A stretch of 64,000 nt of DNA from Ditylenchus dipsaci. Lineage: Eukaryota; Nematoda; Chromadorea; Rhabditida; Anguinidae. The notes beneath the pieces were generated by a model. It was given only the letters and a program-made list of their open reading frames with translations. It was not told the origin of the DNA and ran no database searches. Below are positions 1 through 11,060 of the stretch, piece by piece. The translations under genes were made by a program, and so were the position numbers. Every line of letters begins with the position of its first letter. Positions within the stretch are counted from its first letter, which is position 1. Location: contig SADC01001204.1 of NCBI GenBank assembly GCA_004194705.1, positions 372,001-436,000 of the forward strand, written 5' to 3'.

Positions 1-198
1 AACTTCAAGCCATATAAAGATGAAACGAAAATTCACACTAGGTTACGATCCACTTTGTCAAACGAAAGCAGCCTTGTGAAAACCAGTTTTCTGAATCGGC
101 TTATCTAAAAATCTAACCTACTTTTTATTTAAAATCGAAACACCGTGGTAGAAAAACCAATTTTTGAAAAGAGGAAAAAAGGCGCGAATTTGAAAAAA

Positions 199-252
199 GT
201 GGAAAAAAAGGGCCAAACGACTTACGTAAGTCGTTTGGCCCTTTTTTTCCAC
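199..252. repeat. Perfect 54-bp palindrome
   Basis: The two arms are exact reverse complements around the centre at 225/226 (CTTAC|GTAAG), with the core GGGCCAAACGACTTAC. A third partial copy of one arm follows at 257-275. It could be a minimal foldback; no target duplication is obvious. Confidence 0.85.
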
Positions 253-550
253 AAATGGAAAAAAAGGGCCAAACGCCCCTACGCCCATATAGTTGAGCTA
301 GTGTGCTAAATTATCTAAATTATCTAAATTTGTATTCTGAGTCTATGAAAGACTTTGACTTCATAAAAGACAGGTGAATTAATTGATGGTAAAGCCGCTG
401 GGCTCTAGGTCTAATCTAACATACAAACGCTTGGCACTCTCTCGGCTGCTTCATTACTCAACAACCTCTGATGGATAAGTATTGAAAATGCGCAAGCTTA
501 CCGAATTCACCATCAATACAATGCACGATGATAATTCCATGGCACACCTT

Positions 551-964
551 CGGTATACCCCCAGCAGTCAACTTCGGAATACCCCCAGCAGTCAACTTTG
601 GTATACCCCAGCACTTAATTAGGAACACACCCCTCATGTTACTCACAATTAAAAGCTGAGGATGTAAGCTACATGATGGTATAAACATTTGTTAATTTAG
701 TTCACGTAAATGTATATTTTTTAATTAAAATAGAACTAAATATTTTTTGAATATTCGATTTTCATTCGAAAAGATTCAATTTTATTTTATTCGAAAAATA
801 TACATTGTTGTGAACTAAACCAAGAAATTTTCACACCATTGTGTAGCTAACATCTTCAGTTTTCAATTGTGTGGTAACATGAGGGGGTGTTTCCGAATTA
901 ATTGCTGGGGTATATCAAAGTTGACTGCTGGGGTATTCCGAAGTTGACTGCTGGGGGTATTACG
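551..964. mobile_element. Foldback (inverted-repeat) element
   Basis: The arms at 551-700 and about 830-964 are imperfect reverse complements. Each outer end holds two to three copies of a roughly 20-bp unit containing ATACCCCCAGCAGTCAACTT. The central part is AT-rich. No coding capacity is seen, so this is a non-autonomous foldback or MITE; the superfamily is unknown. Confidence 0.7.
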
Positions 965-1330
965 AAGTTTAGCCAATTCCATCAACTTAGCCACATTTTG
1001 CTCCACCACTTTGAGAAGAGCAACACTTCAGTCCATAAATTTTGGATCTTAACGGCTTTTTCTTGTTAGAAAAGAGTGTTGGCCGAAATAGCCGGTAAAA
1101 GTGGAACCTTTTGCCAACTTCCTATGATCTATCAGGGATTTGCAATTTCGAGTGCTGGACCAAACGAAATTCTCGGTTCGGCTTTCTCGAAAATCGGTTT
1201 TGGTCAAAAAAGACTGAAAACGATATGCGGATTAAGTGTATCGACATATGTATATATTTCTGAAGTTTTATTAGACATAAATAAGCACAGTAGCTCAAGT
1301 ATAAGTGCTACAGACGAAAATCGGATTGCT

Positions 1331-1460
1331 ACAAAAGAGTAAATTTGCTACAAAAAAAGTAAATTTGCCACAAAAAAAAGTAAATTTGTTACAAAATAAA
1401 TTTGCCACAAAAAAGTAAATTTGCACAAAAAAAAGTAAATTTGCCACAGAAAAAATGATT
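1331..1460. repeat. Tandem repeat, about 20-bp unit
   Basis: Degenerate units of GCCACAAAAAAAGTAAATTT run head to tail. The same motif and the following AAAATGATTAACC recur in the arm of the foldback at 23.3-23.7 kb, so this is probably a stranded arm of that family. A related A/T-rich array (AAAAAGACTTTT motif) follows at about 1540-1640. Confidence 0.65.
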
Positions 1461-1904
1461 AACCATTAAGTTTTTGTTTTAAAAGCGATTTTTTGTAATT
1501 TTGAACCACGTTTTGTTGGACAAAGCTTTTTTCTGGAGCAAAAAGACTTTTGTAGGTCAAATATTTTTGGTCAAAAAGATTTTTTTTGGGTCAAAAAAGA
1601 CTTTTGTTTGGGGCAAAAAAGCTTTTTTGGAGCAAATTGGCTTTTCTTGGTGGACATTTTTTTTAGTTGTAATTCTGCATTCCTTTTATTTTTATAACAC
1701 ATACAGAGTGTCCAAAATTACGTGTGCATTTTTCAAAAAATTGGTCATGGGCTCCCGCGAACCGGTGAAACTTCAAAAATTTCTTTATTTTAATCCTAAA
1801 ATATTCAGAATTATTTTTTAGTAAAGTTATAATTAAAATATTGAAAAAGCAGAGCCGGCATTGGGAATCGAACACACTAACAACGTTGACCAAACGGGTG
1901 TACG

Positions 1905-2270
1905 GCCAGTTCGCACGCTTTTCAAAGTGGCCAGTTCGCCACGCTTTTCAAAGTGGCCAGTTCGCCACGCTTTTTCAAAGTGGCCAGTTCGCCACGCTTT
2001 TCAAAGTGGCCAGTTCGCCACGCTTTTTTTTCCACTTATTGAATTGCTATATTTTTGGGGGTATATGCGTTTCCTCCTTTTTGTCCCAAATGGGAAAAAT
2101 AGGAGGAAACGTATAACGCCAAGTTTGTACGCGCCAATTCAAATATAGGCAAAACTTTTTTTGTCCCAGATTCACTTTATTTTGACCCAGATTTACTTTT
2201 TCTGTCCCAGATTTGATTAGTCCTAGATTCACTTTTTTTGTCCCAGATTTCCTCATTTCTGTCCAGATTT
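1905..2270. repeat. Minisatellites and small hairpin
   Basis: About five copies of a 26-27 bp unit (CAAAGTGGCCAGTTCGCCAC core) lie at 1905-2030. An imperfect hairpin (TGCGTTTCCTCC / GGAGGAAACGTA) spans about 2063-2116. Repeats of a TTTGTCCCAGATTCACTTT motif follow at 2158-2265. Open reading frames across these arrays are repeat artefacts. Confidence 0.65.
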
Positions 2271-2779
2271 AGCTTAAACCAGAACAAGAACTGATTAACC
2301 AGAAATGATGGTTTGCAATCAAGATTTTGGCTTGAAGCTTAAAATTTTTTACATGCTAAGCGAAGAGTTCTATCTGGTGGGGTCTGAATAATTTAGTCAT
2401 TGCGCTACGATTACAAAGAATTCATGTCAGTTATGGTTATTAGTGTTCTTGGAAATTATTCTCTTGTAAATTTTATTTAGCGAAAAATGAACAATAAAGG
2501 CGACAATAGCAAATTAAGACCAAAACAAATTAGGTGCGTCGCTTTTTCACAGAGGCTGATGACTTTTCCTTATTTGAGAAGCTGCAATTTATGGCTCAAC
2601 ATTGTCTGAATCTTCGCCTAAATCATCAGCTAGATCATTGTTTTGCCGCGGATCATCCAGAGCTCTAGCTATCTGCAGTAGTATCAGCCGCTCAATTCAG
2701 TCACCCACTATTTGATCTACGAGCTCAATTTATCACATTGGCTGATTTGCAGACAAGAAGATGCGAAAACAGGGCAGGA

Positions 2780-2905
2780 GCAGCTTTCGACATTTCACAT
2801 TGCGACAATTCAAATTGCGACAAATTCAAATTGCGACAATTCAAATTGAAACAATTCGAATTGCGACAATTCGAATTGCGACAATTTGAATTGCGACATT
2901 TCAAA
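2780..2905. repeat. Tandem AATTGCGACAATTC array, left member of a distant inverted pair
   Basis: Units of about 15 bp (TTGCGACAATTCAAA) are preceded by GGGCAGGAGCAGCTT. The array at 14815-14935 is its inverse and ends in the matching AAGCTACTCCTGCCCC. The pair may be the ends of one composite element now split by about 12 kb of later insertions. Confidence 0.6.
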
Positions 2906-3964
2906 GTCCGAGTCTTGAATAGTTCCTTCATCTAAATATGCTCCTGTTCAACGTGTTTCTATTGTAATTTTGGTTTGATTTTCTAGATATGGAAAATTAT
3001 CACACTGAAGAGAGGAAATCTGCTTGGCTTCTGCAGTGGATGTTCGATGACTTTCTGTCGAGTGCGCCTTCGAGGGAATACTTTGCTGTGCGCGATCTTC
3101 ATTGGCCGAAATTCAACTGCCAGAATGACTAACTGAAAAAATTTGGACGCTGTAATTTCCTTTTTTGTTGCTGTTATTAGTACTGCGCTGGTTAAATTAG
3201 CCGTCTCTTTTGCTCGAATAAACTTGTTGGCGACTGGTCAGATTCTTAAGCTTAGACATTCTCTCTCTCTGTGTTCCGTGGTTTTGACAGTTCATCTCCC
3301 AAACCGCCTTACTCCTCGAGTTGCAATTATTCACATTTTCCGAGTTTGGTAACAAAGTGATGTACAGGCTCCTAGCCATCCAACAAAAACTGTCAGATTT
3401 TTACGCATATTCGAGTTAAATCACAAGAAAGTGCCTAGTTAATATGCTTTTTTGCTGAAAATCCATGATCTTCTATTTTCGTACTGCTGCGATGTCTTCT
3501 TCTCTAATTTGCTTAACTTCGAGATGTAGGAACTACTCAATGAATACAGACGCCTAAGTTTCTAGATGCTCGAGCCTGGTCGGAATACCTAAACTCTTAT
3601 TATAGATCGGACCACTGGGCTGGCAAACATCGTTTTTTCAATTAAATTTTTTTTTTGAAATACACAGTACCACGAAGCCTCAGGATGGGTATGAAGACTG
3701 CATAATAAGTTTCATCACGGTGACTTGCCTGAGCGCATGAGGAAAAAAATGCGAGCTGATCAAGGAAGAAGATAAATCATATGAAAATATGACCATCATG
3801 GCTATATCTTTACATATAGTTAATGTCAACCTTTATAAGCAGCAAGTATAAGTAAGCATTGAGTGTAGGATGTAAAAAGTGCCAAAAAGTCATTTTCCTT
3901 GAAATCAATCAAGAAATAAGACCAGAAAGACATCTTGAAGACTGAGAACAATATACTTAATGCC
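2906..3964. other. Unassigned single-copy-looking stretch
   Basis: I recognise no gene here. One open stretch of about 47 codons (about 2993-3132, +) follows a plausible TTTCTAG acceptor and begins MENYHTEERKSAWLL. It matches no family I know and has no supported downstream exon. Confidence 0.25.
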
Positions 3965-4327
3965 TTGTTCACAATGGTGGACTGCAGTCGCCACCCTCAG
4001 TCCGGACGGACAATCCACAGTGAGGGTGGCGACTGTTGTGTGTTCACAATAGAAATGTTAGAGTGCGGACTTACAATCCGCACTGAGTGAGGATTGTTAT
4101 TTATTTGAAGTGAGGATTGTTGTTTATTTTGGATAAAATGTATTTTCAAAAGACTATATTTTTTAATGGCCATCAAAATTTTGACATTCATTTTCAATTT
4201 TACGCTACCCTTTCACTTCGCACTGTCAGTTTTAGTGTGTCCGATTAGCCAAATTCTTTCCATAATCTCACTTCATTCGCTTCTGTTTCCGGATCATAAT
4301 AAAAAAATTTAGTGCGATTTTCGAACA

Positions 4328-5043
4328 ATGGAAACAAAGAAGGAAATGAAAAGAGGAGGCAGTGGTGATCAATCAGCGCGCAATTCTGCCATCATTCAGA
4401 AAGTTCGAGAAAATGTATGGCTTTATGACCTCGCTCACGAAGATTATAAGAATAACGTGAAGAAATCGAATGTGTGGGCTTCGATCGCTGAAAACCTTGG
4501 ATTATCTGGTAAAAAAAATTCATTACTTTTGTCTGAAACTTCAAGTTTTTTTGTGTGTTAGATGCGAAAGAAGCCAGTGGAATTTGGAAAGGTTTGCGTG
4601 CCTACTATATGGCTACAAAAAAGAAGAAACCGAGTGGTAGTCAAGCAGAACAAGTCAAGAAGCGGGCACATGCAGATGAGATGAGCTTCTTGGACAATTT
4701 TATCAGAGAGCGTCCAGAGCAATCTTCAAGTTTGTCGACCAAGAGCGGGACACAGGCATGCGAAATACCGATTGATGATGATGAAACAGGTAACAATTTG
4801 ACATGTGCAAAGTGCTACATTTCAGAGCTTTTAGTCCAAATTGATCTCAGCAACGACACTCCTGTGCGAGCTAAGAAACCAAAGATGAGTCCGTTGGAGG
4901 CGAAACTGGTGGAAATCATGGATAAGCCGGGTGCATCCAATCTGGGCGAAAAGGCATCTCAGTGGGTCATACTGCATTCTTCTTCCAGAGCTCAAGCAGC
5001 ACCCAGAAAAGTTCCACAGTTACATGAGAATGAATTTGTCTGA
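4328..5043 (+). CDS. MADF-domain DNA-binding protein of the Harbinger element
   Basis: The ATG at 4328 opens exon 1 (to 4510); a short intron ends in TTAG at 4560 and exon 2 continues to a stop at 5041-5043. Joined, the protein has the MADF pattern: an N-terminal basic region, then VRENVWLYDLAHEDYKNN..., W(A)SIAENLGLSG, and IWKGLRAYY after the splice. A charged linker (KKKKPSGSQ) and a C-terminal segment MSPLEAKLVEIMDKP that looks BESS-like follow. In this superfamily the Myb/MADF partner binds the subterminal repeats and recruits the transposase. A further intron at about 4788-4827 is possible. The frame beyond about 4960 conflicts with the overlapping transposase frame, so the true C-terminus is uncertain. 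Confidence 0.65.
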
Positions 5044-5853
5044 GTTCAACAGACTGCTAGGACTTGTCACTCCGTGGTATAATTCTGTTAACCAGTATTA
5101 TTTCAATGAATTGATAAATCATAGGTTAGCTCGGCGTTCTATTCGGACTCCAATCAACCCAGAAGAAAGATTAATGTTAGCGCTTCGCTTCTTGGCAACT
5201 GGGGAAGCTTTCCGCTCTCTTTCTTTTCAGTTCCGTCTTGGCGTTTCTACGGTTTCCGAAATAGTATCTTCAACATGTCGTGCAATCTTCAGTGCTCTCA
5301 AAAAGATTATCTCCAAGTGCCTTCTACCGAAGAAGAATGGATTGATATTGCAGACAAGTTATTATCTCGATGGGACTGTCCGATAACTCTAGGTAGATTT
5401 CTCATAAAATTTTATTGGAGTAATCAACCTTAACTTAGGAGCCATCGATGGAAAACATATCCTTATCAAAAGACCTCCTCATTCTGGAATTTATACTACA
5501 ACTATAAAGGGACGTTCAGCACAGTACTTCTCGCCGTTTGTGATGCCGACTATCGGTGTATCTATGCTAGCTACGGTCATTACGGGCACTAAGGGGATGC
5601 TGGTATGATTGTTGTTTTCTTAGCTATTTGAACAATTTTTCTTCTAGGAATATTCGACAGGGGTGATTTCAAGAAAGCGATTGAAAACGGGAGCTGGCAT
5701 CTGCCAGCAGATTCTCCACTTCCTTTCGGCGATCGCAGTTCTCTTCCATTCTTCTTATCTTATTGTTGTTATTGTTTCGAGACTGTCAAAGATATGTTTT
5801 CTCTTGAATTGTTGCAACTGTTTTGCCAAAATAAAACATTTTGTCGATTGAAA
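4970..5853 (+). pseudogene. HARBI1-like DDE transposase, broken
   Basis: The N-terminal part reads LKQHPEKFHSYMRM...EERLMLALRFLATGEAFRSLSFQFRLGVSTVSEIV, the hallmark helix-turn-helix and leader of Harbinger nucleases. After a short intron comes GAIDGKHILIKRPPHSG with the first catalytic Asp, then in another frame (a one-base loss near 5495) a segment with CDADYRCIYASYG and, past an in-frame stop at 5589-5591, GDAG with the second Asp. A last piece with SWHLPADSPLPF follows another short intron and then loses similarity, so the expected catalytic Glu is missing. Two lesions plus the lost C-terminus make it inactive as sequenced. Confidence 0.8.
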
Positions 5854-7210
5854 GAGTAATAGACTGTTTACATGAGTTTATAGATGCATAGTGATTTAGC
5901 TAAACTTGGACAGATGTTCCTTTAGTGTCTACCTGCAGCGTGCGGTAAATTCGTCCACAAAACTTCAATGATCCCTCAGTGCAGAATAAACTGTTCTATT
6001 CGTCCCGAATCATGTTCTGAAAACGGCTTGCTGAGACTCAGATACTATTATAACCAAGTAGAATCTCAATACCTCAGGTTGGTACCCACTCCAAGGTGTT
6101 CGACCCAAAATATTAAAGAATTATTCTGAATTAGCACAAAGTCAATTTTTATTTGCCTAAAATGATCCCTGAGTACGTGAGGAAAGGTAAAAAATTAGTT
6201 TTCTGTTGCCAAGTTTTCAGGCTGTACGCATGTTGTCCAGCTGGACTTATTGGCCGTATACGAATTTAGCATAGGCGAGTTGTCATAGTACCTTCACCTA
6301 CATGTAGATTCTAGTCATTTTTTTCTCATTTTTCAGAAACCAGCGTCACAATAGAACATAATGATCGATAAAAAATTCCACATACACATATCACACTTAA
6401 CAATCCTGAGTGTGTATTGTGAGTGTGGATTGTGAGTGAGGATTGTAATCTTTTTGAAATTTTGGATAGCAAAATTATTATCCAATACTTAATGTTTTGG
6501 TACCAAAATGTTGCTCTGATCTTAGCTTCATTTTGGTTATAAGAGCAAGGCAGGAACTGATGAAAAAATAAAAAAATGATAGCATTAATAGCTTCAGGTG
6601 AGAGTGGCGACTGCAGTCCGCACTCAAATTGAAACAGTCCACAGTCGCCACCCCGGACTGCAGTCTTCATTGTGAACACACAACGATCCACAGTCGCCAC
6701 TCCGGATTAAAGTCCACAGTGAGGACTGTGGATTGTTGTGTGTTCACAATGAAGACTGCAGTCCGGGGTGGCGACTGCAGTCCACCATTGTGAACAACGC
6801 ATAAAGCCCACACCCTTTCAAAATTTGAATCTTAGTGTAATAGGGAAATTGGCGCCAAACAAAAAATATCAAAATGGTCGATTTGGGACACCTTTTTTTG
6901 TTTCATGCCTCTGATCTGGTTTTTTCTTTTCGGTTTTTGCATGCTTATTGCCAAAAGATTCCTCACAGTAAGGGCTTTTGAATGAGCCATTATTTGCCGA
7001 AAAAAACAATTGAAATTTCAAAAGCAGAACTGATTTCTGTGAAAATTTTCAAAGAAATTTTTTCGCTTATTGCCACTTGTTGCTTTAAACGGTCTCTAGT
7101 TGTAAAAATTCTGACTTTACAAAAATCGGTCTGATTATTCTTGTAGCTGAATGTCTGAGCTATCTTTGTTGTATGAGAGGTCCTAAAAACGACGATTTTT
7201 TCAGATTTTT

Positions 7211-10164
7211 GGGTGGCGCGGGACTCAACAAATTGTAACTCATCAAACGGATAACTTATCTTTGAGACAATTCATCAGAAAAATTATTCAAATTATTGCC
7301 AATTCAACACATTTTAATTCAAATTTGCGTTATCCCTTCAGGACAGTAGTTCGAAAAACCACGAACTCAGCAGAATTGTAACTCAGCATTGCCATGACTC
7401 ATCCATATGTTCAGTCAGCACATTTTCACTCTACTTTATGCTCACTCAACACGTTTTTACTTGTTCACCATGTTTAGTTCACATTTTCGTTGCTTTTTTG
7501 TCTTTATTTTATTCTTATATTTCTTTTTTAGTTGCAATTATGAACAGCGAAGATGAAATCAATGTTTTCGAAGAATCTGAGGAAGAAGAGCAAGGTACGC
7601 AAGCAGCTGATGGGATGAAAGTCGTCAACAATCCAGAAATGGTATTCGTGGCAGGGGAACGCAAGAAGCAGCTCTCTATGATTTACGAAGGTAATTATTT
7701 ATGTCACTTTTCAGATATCATTCTTTGTATTGTAGGTTATAAGCTCTACCAATGTGGTCTAACTGATGTCTACGACGATGAAGATTATAATTGTCCACAC
7801 AGAAGTGATGTACCGATGCCAAAGCACAGGATGTAAGAAGCGCGTATGCATGAAACTCAGCAGTACAGGAGAACAGCAATACTATCGCGAAACTGTTCAA
7901 GCGCATAACCACGATGGGAATCCACTGAAAATGGAAATCATAGCAATTACTGATCGAGCAATAAGGATGGCCGAATTGAATCCTATCGTATGTCATTTAT
8001 TGTTTTACGAACTTTATTTTACGTTTACAGGCGACCAATCGTTCCATTATCGCTTCGGTTACTGCCAACATATCGGATGCAGTGCGTTTCGAATTGGATG
8101 TTACGGTGTTAGGAAATAGGCTCACCCTGGTCAAACAGGTTGGTTCTTTTATTACTTTTCATACAATAAATTTTAGAAACTGTATCCTGTTGGTTCAACA
8201 TCTCCAGCGGACCTCTCAATACCGGACATCTGGAAGAATCACGTAGATGGAACGCCATTTGTACTTTTTGACTCTGGTGTTGGCTCAGCAAATTGATTTA
8301 TCATAATGTCTTCGTTGTATATGTTCAAAGTTTGTTTTCACTTGTATTATGTTATATTATGTTTCAGAATTTCATAAATTGTCCGTCTATAGGTGCAGAT
8401 GGAACATTCTTTGCTCGGCCGCCAGGATGGGGACAACTATACGCAATGCATATGCGAATCGCAAAAGCTTTTATTCCTGCAGTCGTAATTTTCATGGAAC
8501 GAAGAACAGAAGAAGCTTACTTGGAGGTCTTCAGAGAAATTGATCGTCTTGCATACCATCATTTTGGCCAGCGTTGGATAATCAAGGAAGCAATGACTGA
8601 CTTTGAAGTTGCAATCCGTAATGCAATAAGAAGTTATTTCGGAGGTAATACAACATTTATTTTGCGCTTTTAACTTTTAATTTTTTAGATGAAGTTGATC
8701 ATCGCTGCTGCTATTTTCACTATAGCTATGCACTTACAAAGCCTTTGAAGAAGTTGAATCTGAAAAAGAAGTGCAATAAAGATGCCGTGTTCAACGCTTT
8801 CATCAGGGAGTTCAGAATTCTTCCGCTGTTGCCGATGAACCGCATCAGTGCATCGTTTGAAAGCCTATCAACGCGTGCTTTGCTAATGGGTGTTCCAAGG
8901 CTTGATGAGTTTGTAACATACATGAGAAACGTATGTTATTTTATTTATTTGGTTATTGTACACTAATTCTTCAGACATCGATTGGTGGAACTAATGAAAA
9001 CGGAATAATCGTTGATCCTCGCTTCCTGACCGACAAATGGAAACATAATGATAATCTAATGCAGGATAACCCGAAGTCGTCAAGCGTGCTCGAGTCATGG
9101 CACAGAACATTGAATGCAGAATTAAGTAAGCGTAAAAGTCATCCGTACTGGTCAGTTCATTGCGTTTTGAGGGATGAATTAGGTATGTGCTTTTGTTTTA
9201 TTTTAGATAAATAATGAGTTGTTTTAGCAGAACATGTGAAGAAGCGTTACATGGATCTTTTTTCGGTTACAAGCACTCGGCGCTCAAGAACAGCTAGTCC
9301 TGCGCAAGTATCTCTCTGCAACAATCAGTAGCTTTATTCGATGTCAACAATGTCCAATTAAGTCTAGCACGTGTCGCCCAAGCAGCTTTCTCTGATCGGT
9401 GGAATCAAGTGTGTGTGGCACAAGAACGAATAAACAATGGTTTGTAGTTTCTATAATTATACGTTACGCATAATTGTTTAGCTACCAATTTGCCTGCGGT
9501 GGTTGAACCTCTTCAGAATGCCGGAATAAACCTTAATACGCCAAGGAGGAAAAGAAAAGCGAATGCTACAGTGCCTCGTCCGTTGCCAGCCGGTGGCCTG
9601 AATCCGACAAGAAGACGCTAAATGTTCAATAATACGCTTTGATTTGTTTAACCTTGTTTTTGTTATGTTAAAATAAAAATTGTCTGAATATTATGTGTTG
9701 TGATTATTAGTAGCAATAATTATGGTAAGGTTTGTAAAAAGCTGTTGGTAATGTGCATATGAAAAGACAAAGATATTAAAGTTATTGTTAGTGTAAAAAC
9801 ACGATAGATTGATGTATTCACACATTTGACGAATAAAATGGCACAAAACTGGTCAGAATAGCCTAGATATTGATTAAAATATGCAAGGTTAATTAGAAAT
9901 CAAGTCAAAATATGTTGAAACAATGAGAAGAAGACTCAAAAAATGCGGAGTCAATGATGAGCTGAGTCATGGCAATGCTGAGTTACAATTCTGCTGAGTT
10001 CGTGGTTTTTTGAACTTCTGTCTTGAAGGAAGACGAAAATTTGAATTCGAAAACGCTGAATTGAGAAATGGTGAATTTCCAGATGTTGAGTTATTGTTTG
10101 GTGAGTTATCAAATCATGAGTTATCGGTTTGATGAGTTACAGTTTGGTGAGTCCCGCGCCACCC
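7211..10164 (+). mobile_element. Mutator-like element (MULE 1), nearly complete
   Basis: Long terminal inverted repeats of about 190 bp (7211-7402 and about 9970-10164) begin GGGTGGCGCGGGACTCA. The flanking 9-bp duplication CAGATTTTT is at 7202-7210 and 10165-10173. The uninterrupted target is preserved in the sister element around 44696-44706, which proves the borders. Long TIRs, a 9-bp duplication and a zinc-finger plus MULE transposase inside define a Mutator-like element of 2954 bp. Confidence 0.92.
7540..9621 (+). pseudogene. MULE transposase with N-terminal zinc finger (two lesions)
   Basis: The ATG at 7540 begins an acidic stretch (NSEDEINVFEESEEEEQ). Short introns (about 35-60 nt, TTTAG/TTTCAG ends) split the gene. 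A FLYWCH-like Cys2His2 module reads YRCQSTGCKKRVCMKLS...HNHDG. The MULE core has IGADGTFFARPP with the first catalytic Asp near 8400, then FHYSYALTKPL, then SSSVLESWHRTLN near the end of the domain. The C-terminus ends PRRKRKANATVPRP, a likely nuclear localisation signal. The lesions are a TGA at 8294-8296 (one transition from an Arg codon) and a two-base CT expansion at 9311-9318 that shifts the frame. Otherwise it reads through, so decay is recent. Confidence 0.85.
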
Positions 10165-10235
10165 CAGATTTTTGACGGAATCAAATTTGGTGTAATTCTC
10201 AGGTATGATGAGGACTCGCCATTCAAGCTATAAAA

Positions 10236-10540
10236 GAGGCAAGGAGCAGGACAGGGATCAAGAATCAATGAGTCAACAAAAAGCAGCAGGTTTCAGCAAG
10301 AGAAGCACTAAGCTATGTGGTGCAGAAGAAAAAGCAAGCGAAAGCAGAGGCTGCAAACCGAGCTAAGGCTGCAGGAAGGGCCCGTCTTCGTAAGTTCTTT
10401 CAGCTTGTCTTATATCCCACTATAAATTTCTTAATTTCAGAGAAGCATGATGAGCAAAGGAAAAATTTGCGAAGCCAGCCGAAGGAATGTGCAACAGAAA
10501 GGTCTTTGTCAAGAAGTGAGTTGAAATTAAAGTACTAACA
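10236..10540 (+). pseudogene. Lysine/arginine-rich exons at the start of the captured chimera
   Basis: Two open segments, split by an intron at about 10390-10440 with good splice signals, encode a very basic peptide (VQKKKQAKAEAANRAKAAGR, then KKHDEQRKNLR). It resembles a ribosomal or histone-tail sequence, but I cannot assign it. Copy 2 lacks most of this part and is joined from different sequence at 44758-44870. Confidence 0.35.
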
Positions 10541-10637
10541 GCATGACGACAATATTTTTAGGTATCAGTGTACCGAAACGAAATATAGCCAGATACGTCT
10601 GGGTAAGCTATTTTTCCTTGTTCTACCTATTTTTGCA

Positions 10638-10984
10638 GATTTTTGTAGCGAAATTGGCCGAAGAGAAGGAACAGCAGTTTACCCTCTCAGTTTAGATGCA
10701 TCGAAGAAGACCGTGACTGGCTCAGCATTTACCAGGAAATGCCCTACTTCAATCCTACGAATGCTAGTCCTTGGCTGCTGAGACTTGAGTTGGATCGCAA
10801 GCGAATGACGGACAAGAAGTTGAGCATGCATTTGGCTCTGCTGTGTGATGTGATGACTACGAAAGGTAAATTTTTGTTGGATTGTGTGTATCTTTGTAAT
10901 AATCCACTTCCTTTATTTAGGAGATTTGATGATAATCACTCGACAAGGGATCAACAGGCAAGAAGTAGGCGCTTGGTCAATTAA
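10638..10984 (+). pseudogene. RNA polymerase II largest-subunit (RPB1) fragments, copy 1
   Basis: Readable segments include [15 protein letters not shown], then in another frame [20 protein letters not shown] followed by MTDKKLSM, fused directly to [13 protein letters not shown]; after a short intron (10866-10920) comes [17 protein letters not shown] and a stop. In real RPB1 the [19 protein letters not shown] segment and the [15 protein letters not shown] segment are separated by more than a hundred residues, so this is an internally deleted fragment. It lies inside a transposon, upstream of an H2B exon, and is repeated at 44925-45258. It cannot encode a functional polymerase subunit. Confidence 0.82.
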
Positions 10985-11060
10985 CTAAAGTCGGAACCGA
11001 CTGCTTAGATCTGGTGGGTATTTTTGCAAGTGTAGTGTAGAAGCTTAATCTCTTTCTCAG

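Larger units (their letters stand above)
3965..6797 (+). mobile_element. PIF/Harbinger DNA transposon, decayed
   Basis: A 32-bp terminal inverted repeat starting TTGTTCACAATGGTGGACTG lies at 3965-3996 and 6766-6797. The subterminal regions (to about 4110, and from about 6380) are full of further GACTGCAGTC / GTGGATTGTGAGTG copies in both orientations. The inside encodes the two-gene set typical of PIF/Harbinger elements: a DNA-binding MADF protein and a HARBI1-like DDE transposase. I could not find a convincing 3-bp target duplication. The right end lies only 11 bp from the next element, at 6809. Confidence 0.88.

Noticed and set aside
458..688. Minus-strand coding sequence continued by GTGTGCCATGG...
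   Set aside because: Most of it is the foldback arm; a short exon with a GTAAGC donor at about 490 is possible but has no partner exon.
1841..2148. Overlapping open frames at 1.84-2.15 kb
   Set aside because: They cover a 26-27 bp minisatellite and change to other repeats at both ends.
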